Assembly (NCBI GenBank): GCA_035640155.1
Contig: DASQWR010000153.1
Location: 1 to 6,882, forward strand
Reading direction: 5' to 3'
Source of the DNA: JALYQB01 sp035640155
GTDB taxonomy: Bacteria; Actinomycetota; Actinomycetes; Mycobacteriales; Pseudonocardiaceae
DNA: 6,882 nucleotides
The notes below the pieces were generated by a model that was not told where the DNA came from, ran no database searches, and worked only from the letters and a program-made list of their open reading frames with translations. The position numbers and the translations under genes are program-made. This document shows, piece by piece, positions 4,861 to 6,882 of the stretch. Every line of letters begins with the position of its first letter. Within the stretch, counting starts at the first letter, position 1.

Positions 4861-5921
4861 GTGAACGCGGCGAGCGGACCATGGGGTCCGGCACCTCGCC
4901 GTGCGCCGTCGTCGTTCTCTCGGCCCGGCTCGGCGCGGTGCTGCCCGCAGCGGCGGTCCCCTTGCTGGGTGCGGGCGCTCCGCTGGGTGCCGATCCCGAG
5001 TTGCCCGACGCGCTCCGGGAGCAGCTCGGCGCCGGTGAGCCCGGTGAGCCCGGTGCGCCCGGTCTGCTGCTGACCCTGGACGCCAGCGTCGGGGAGCCGG
5101 CGCGCTGGGTCAGGGCGGGTGCGGACGTGCTGCGCACTCCGGAACCCGCGGGGTCCGTGCTGCTGGACGCGGTGGCCGTGATGGACCGGTTGCGCTCACC
5201 GGGCGGATGCCCGTGGGACGCCGAGCAGACCCACGCGTCGCTGATGCCCTACCTCATCGAGGAGACCTACGAGCTCTACCAGGCGCTGGAGGACGGGGAC
5301 CGGGCAGCGCTGGCCGAGGAGCTCGGCGACGTGTTGCTGCAGGTGCTCTTCCACGCCCGCGTCGCGGCCGAGGTGCCGGACGGCTTCGACATCGACGCGG
5401 TGGCCGCAGAGCTGGTGGCGAAGCTCGTCAGCCGGCACCCACACGTGTTCCCTTCCGAAGGAATCGACCCGAAGGGAGGCGACCCCGAGGGGATCGACCC
5501 TGCGGGGATCGACCCTGCGGAGCGGGTGGTGACGGCGAGCGACCAGGAGGTGCGCTGGGAGGAGCTCAAGCGCGCCGAGAAGCGCCGCGAGTCGTGCGTG
5601 GACGGGGTGGCGCTCAGCCAACCCGCGGCGGCGTTGGCGGCCAAACTCGTCTCCCGCACCGCCAAGGCCGGGCTGCCGTCCGATCTGCTGCCGTCCGGAC
5701 CCGGGCCCGATGCCGCGCTGTTCGCCCTGGCCGCGCGTGTGAAGCTCGCCGGGGCGGACCCGGAGGCCGCGCTGCGCCGGGTCGCCCGGCAGTTCGGCGA
5801 CGACGTGCGTGCCGCGGAGCGCTCCGCCCGCGCCGCTGGCCTCGACCCCGCCGGCCTCACACCGGAGCAGTGGCGGGCGCACTGGCCCGCCCGAGACCGG
5901 GATGTCGGTGAACAGCGCTAG
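4857..5921 (+). CDS. mazG: MazG nucleoside triphosphate pyrophosphohydrolase
   Basis: MazG hydrolyses NTPs/dNTPs to the monophosphate plus pyrophosphate, cleaning damaged nucleotides from the pool; it is cytosolic. From GTG 4857 the product is 354 aa. GGCPWDAEQTHASL (116-129) precedes the metal-binding helices EETYE (135-139) and EELGD (154-158), all acidic residues intact. The N-terminal extension (VVVLSARLGAVLP) and the C-terminal WRAHWPA resemble the roughly 325-aa mycobacterial MazG from memory. A GIDPx repeat insert (202-221) precedes EVRWEELKRAEK. The start is uncertain. GTG 4857 overlaps the previous stop, but its first 8 codons are the dispersed repeat. ATG 4881 (346 aa) matches the mycobacterial N-terminus better. 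Neither has a good ribosome site, so coupling to the upstream gene is likely. Family call is firm. Confidence 0.93.
   Translation: MSERGERTMGSGTSPCAVVVLSARLGAVLPAAAVPLLGAGAPLGADPELPDALREQLGAGEPGEPGAPGLLLTLDASVGEPARWVRAGADVLRTPEPAGSVLLDAVAVMDRLRSPGGCPWDAEQTHASLMPYLIEETYELYQALEDGDRAALAEELGDVLLQVLFHARVAAEVPDGFDIDAVAAELVAKLVSRHPHVFPSEGIDPKGGDPEGIDPAGIDPAERVVTASDQEVRWEELKRAEKRRESCVDGVALSQPAAALAAKLVSRTAKAGLPSDLLPSGPGPDAALFALAARVKLAGADPEAALRRVARQFGDDVRAAERSARAAGLDPAGLTPEQWRAHWPARDRDVGEQR
4858..4880 (+). repeat. Dispersed repeat copy 2, at the lipoprotein stop / mazG start
   Basis: This 23-base stretch begins with the lipoprotein TGA and ends at the A of ATG 4881. It matches 219-241 at 20 of 23 positions; the last 11 bases (GCGAGCGGACC) are identical. 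Read in the mazG frame from GTG 4857 it encodes the SERGER-type peptide also seen (as SERSER) in copy 1. Just upstream, CGCTGCAGCG (4848-4857) is a perfect palindrome. Confidence 0.7.
5034..5060 (+). repeat. 9-bp tandem repeat in mazG encoding GEP/GAP
   Basis: GGTGAGCCC occurs twice in tandem (5034-5051), followed by GGTGCGCCC (5052-5060), in frame as GEP-GEP-GAP. It falls in the variable N-terminal part of MazG before the catalytic domain, so it is probably a flexible loop that expanded by slippage. Confidence 0.8.
5460..5519 (+). repeat. 15-bp tandem repeat in mazG encoding four GIDPx pentapeptides
   Basis: Four in-frame 15-bp units encode GIDPK, GGDPE, GIDPA and GIDPA. The last two (5490-5504, 5505-5519) are identical in DNA. 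They lie between the HPHVF end of the catalytic helices and the conserved EVRWEELKRAEK segment, where family members usually have a short linker. Confidence 0.9.
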
Positions 5922-5931
5922 GTTCGCCGGT

Positions 5932-6882
5932 GTGGCCGACTCCTACCTCCGCTTCCCGCATCTGCACGGTGACCTGCTGACCTTCGTCGCCGAGGACGAC
6001 GTCTGGCTCGCGCCCGTCGGGGGTGGTCGGGCGTGGCGGCTGTCCGCTGACCGGGCGCCCGCCGCCTACCCGCGCTTCTCCCCCAGCGGCGGGCAGGTGG
6101 CCTGGACGAGCTGGCGCGACGGGGCGCCGGAGGTGCACGTGGCCCCCGTCGAGGGCGGAGTGGCCCGTCGGCTGACGTACTGGGGCACCGCCAAGACACG
6201 GGTGCGGGGCTGGGTGAGTGACACCGAGGTGCTCGCGGTGACCTCGGCCGGTGCCGCGTCGAGCCGGTGGACCTGGGCGCACGCGGTCCCCCTCGACGGT
6301 GGTCCGCCGCGGCGGCTGCCTTTCGGTCCGGTGGAGTCGGCCGCGATCGACGGCACCGGGGTGTTGCTCGGCAGCGCCCTGTCCCGCGAGCCGGCCTGGT
6401 GGAAGCGCTACCGCGGCGGCACCGTTGGCAAGGTCTGGCTGGGCAGCGTCGACGGCGGCTTCCGCCGCCTCCTCGACGGCCTCGCCGGGCACGTGGTCGA
6501 CCCGTCGTGGGTGGCGGGGCGGATCGCCGTCGTCTCCGACCACGAGGGCATCGGCAACGTGTACTCCGCCGCGGCCGACGGGTCCGACCTGCGCCGGCAC
6601 ACCGACCACGATCGGTTCTACGCCCGGCACCTGGGCGCCGACGGCGCGCGGATCTGTTACGAGTGCGTGGGGGAGCTGTGGCTGCTCGACGGTCTGGACG
6701 CGACGGCGCACCGGCTCGACGTGCGCCTCGGCGGGCCCCGCACCGCCCGCGCGCCGCGACCGGTCCGCGCGGCCGACCACCTCGGGGACTTCGACGTCGA
6801 CCGGACGGGGCGCGCGAGCGTCATCGAGGTGCGCGGCACCGTGCACTGGCTGACCTCCCGCGACGGGCCGGCCACCGCGCTG
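5932..6882 (+). CDS. Tricorn protease homologue (S41 family), N-terminal beta-propeller, 3' end outside window
   Basis: The frame is open to the window edge, giving 317 residues from GTG 5932. It opens SYLRFPHLHGDLLTFVAEDD and WLAPVGGGRAWRLS, then YPRFSPSGGQVAWTS, VHVAPVEGGVARRLT and later repeats such as IAVVSDHEGIGNVYSA. These are PD40/WD-like beta-propeller blades typical of the N-terminal half of tricorn-type peptidases. Tricorn degrades peptides released by the proteasome, and proteasome-bearing actinomycetes often carry homologues. The C-terminal propeller, PDZ and S41 Ser-protease domains, with the catalytic residues, would lie beyond the window, so activity cannot be judged. Starts at ATG 5902 or GTG 5908 are also in frame and would overlap the mazG end. 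GTG 5932 is preferred because homologues begin close to SYLRFPHLHGD; only a weak AGG (5920-5922) precedes it. No signal peptide is visible, so it is probably cytosolic. Confidence 0.9.
   Translation, partial: MADSYLRFPHLHGDLLTFVAEDDVWLAPVGGGRAWRLSADRAPAAYPRFSPSGGQVAWTSWRDGAPEVHVAPVEGGVARRLTYWGTAKTRVRGWVSDTEVLAVTSAGAASSRWTWAHAVPLDGGPPRRLPFGPVESAAIDGTGVLLGSALSREPAWWKRYRGGTVGKVWLGSVDGGFRRLLDGLAGHVVDPSWVAGRIAVVSDHEGIGNVYSAAADGSDLRRHTDHDRFYARHLGADGARICYECVGELWLLDGLDATAHRLDVRLGGPRTARAPRPVRAADHLGDFDVDRTGRASVIEVRGTVHWLTSRDGPATAL

Noticed and set aside
5857..6846. 329-codon antisense ORF opposite the tricorn homologue
   Set aside because: It is an Arg/Pro/Val/Gly shadow; the sense frame shows beta-propeller blades throughout.
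1..6882. tRNA, rRNA, insertion sequence or phage attachment site
   Set aside because: I saw no tRNA-like cloverleaf, rRNA sequence, transposase motif, or terminal inverted repeats with target duplication.

Overview
The window is very GC-rich, with G/C in most third codon positions, frequent GTG starts and 1-4 base stop/start overlaps. WhiB7, EspG, DUF3558 and PPE-like proteins point to an actinomycete, most likely of the family Pseudonocardiaceae (relatives of Saccharopolyspora, Amycolatopsis or Pseudonocardia). The genus cannot be fixed from this sequence. All convincing genes are on the + strand.

Region 1 (1-574) holds the 3' end of a WhiB7-type Fe-S regulator with its AT-hook, a dispersed repeat laid over the whiB7 stop codon, a 16-bp palindrome, a 52-codon basic small ORF (312-470), and a strong hairpin terminator (534-574). 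The terminator separates this block from the next one.

Region 2 (684-3865) is a compact four-gene operon: a small helical WXG100/ESX-substrate-like protein, a DUF3558 lipoprotein, a PPE-like protein with a very long Gly-rich linker and a conserved-looking C-terminal tail, and an EspG-family chaperone. The junctions are a GTGA overlap, a 1-base gap and a GTGA overlap, so translational coupling is likely. The likely picture is a type VII secretion (ESX) substrate/chaperone cassette: EspG binds the PPE-like protein in the cytosol and delivers it to an ESX machine encoded elsewhere, while the lipoprotein acts on the outer face of the membrane. No ESX core gene (eccB, eccC, eccD, mycP) lies in the window, so the cassette looks orphaned. 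It is the most interesting part of the window.

Region 3 (3907-6882) holds a SurA-N-like lipoprotein without a recognisable PPIase domain, a MazG-type nucleotide pyrophosphohydrolase, and the start of a tricorn-protease-like beta-propeller protein that runs off the window. The lipoprotein and mazG overlap by 4 bases, and a second copy of the dispersed repeat sits over the lipoprotein stop and the possible mazG start. mazG also carries an unusual GIDPx pentapeptide repeat inserted between its catalytic helices and a conserved downstream segment.
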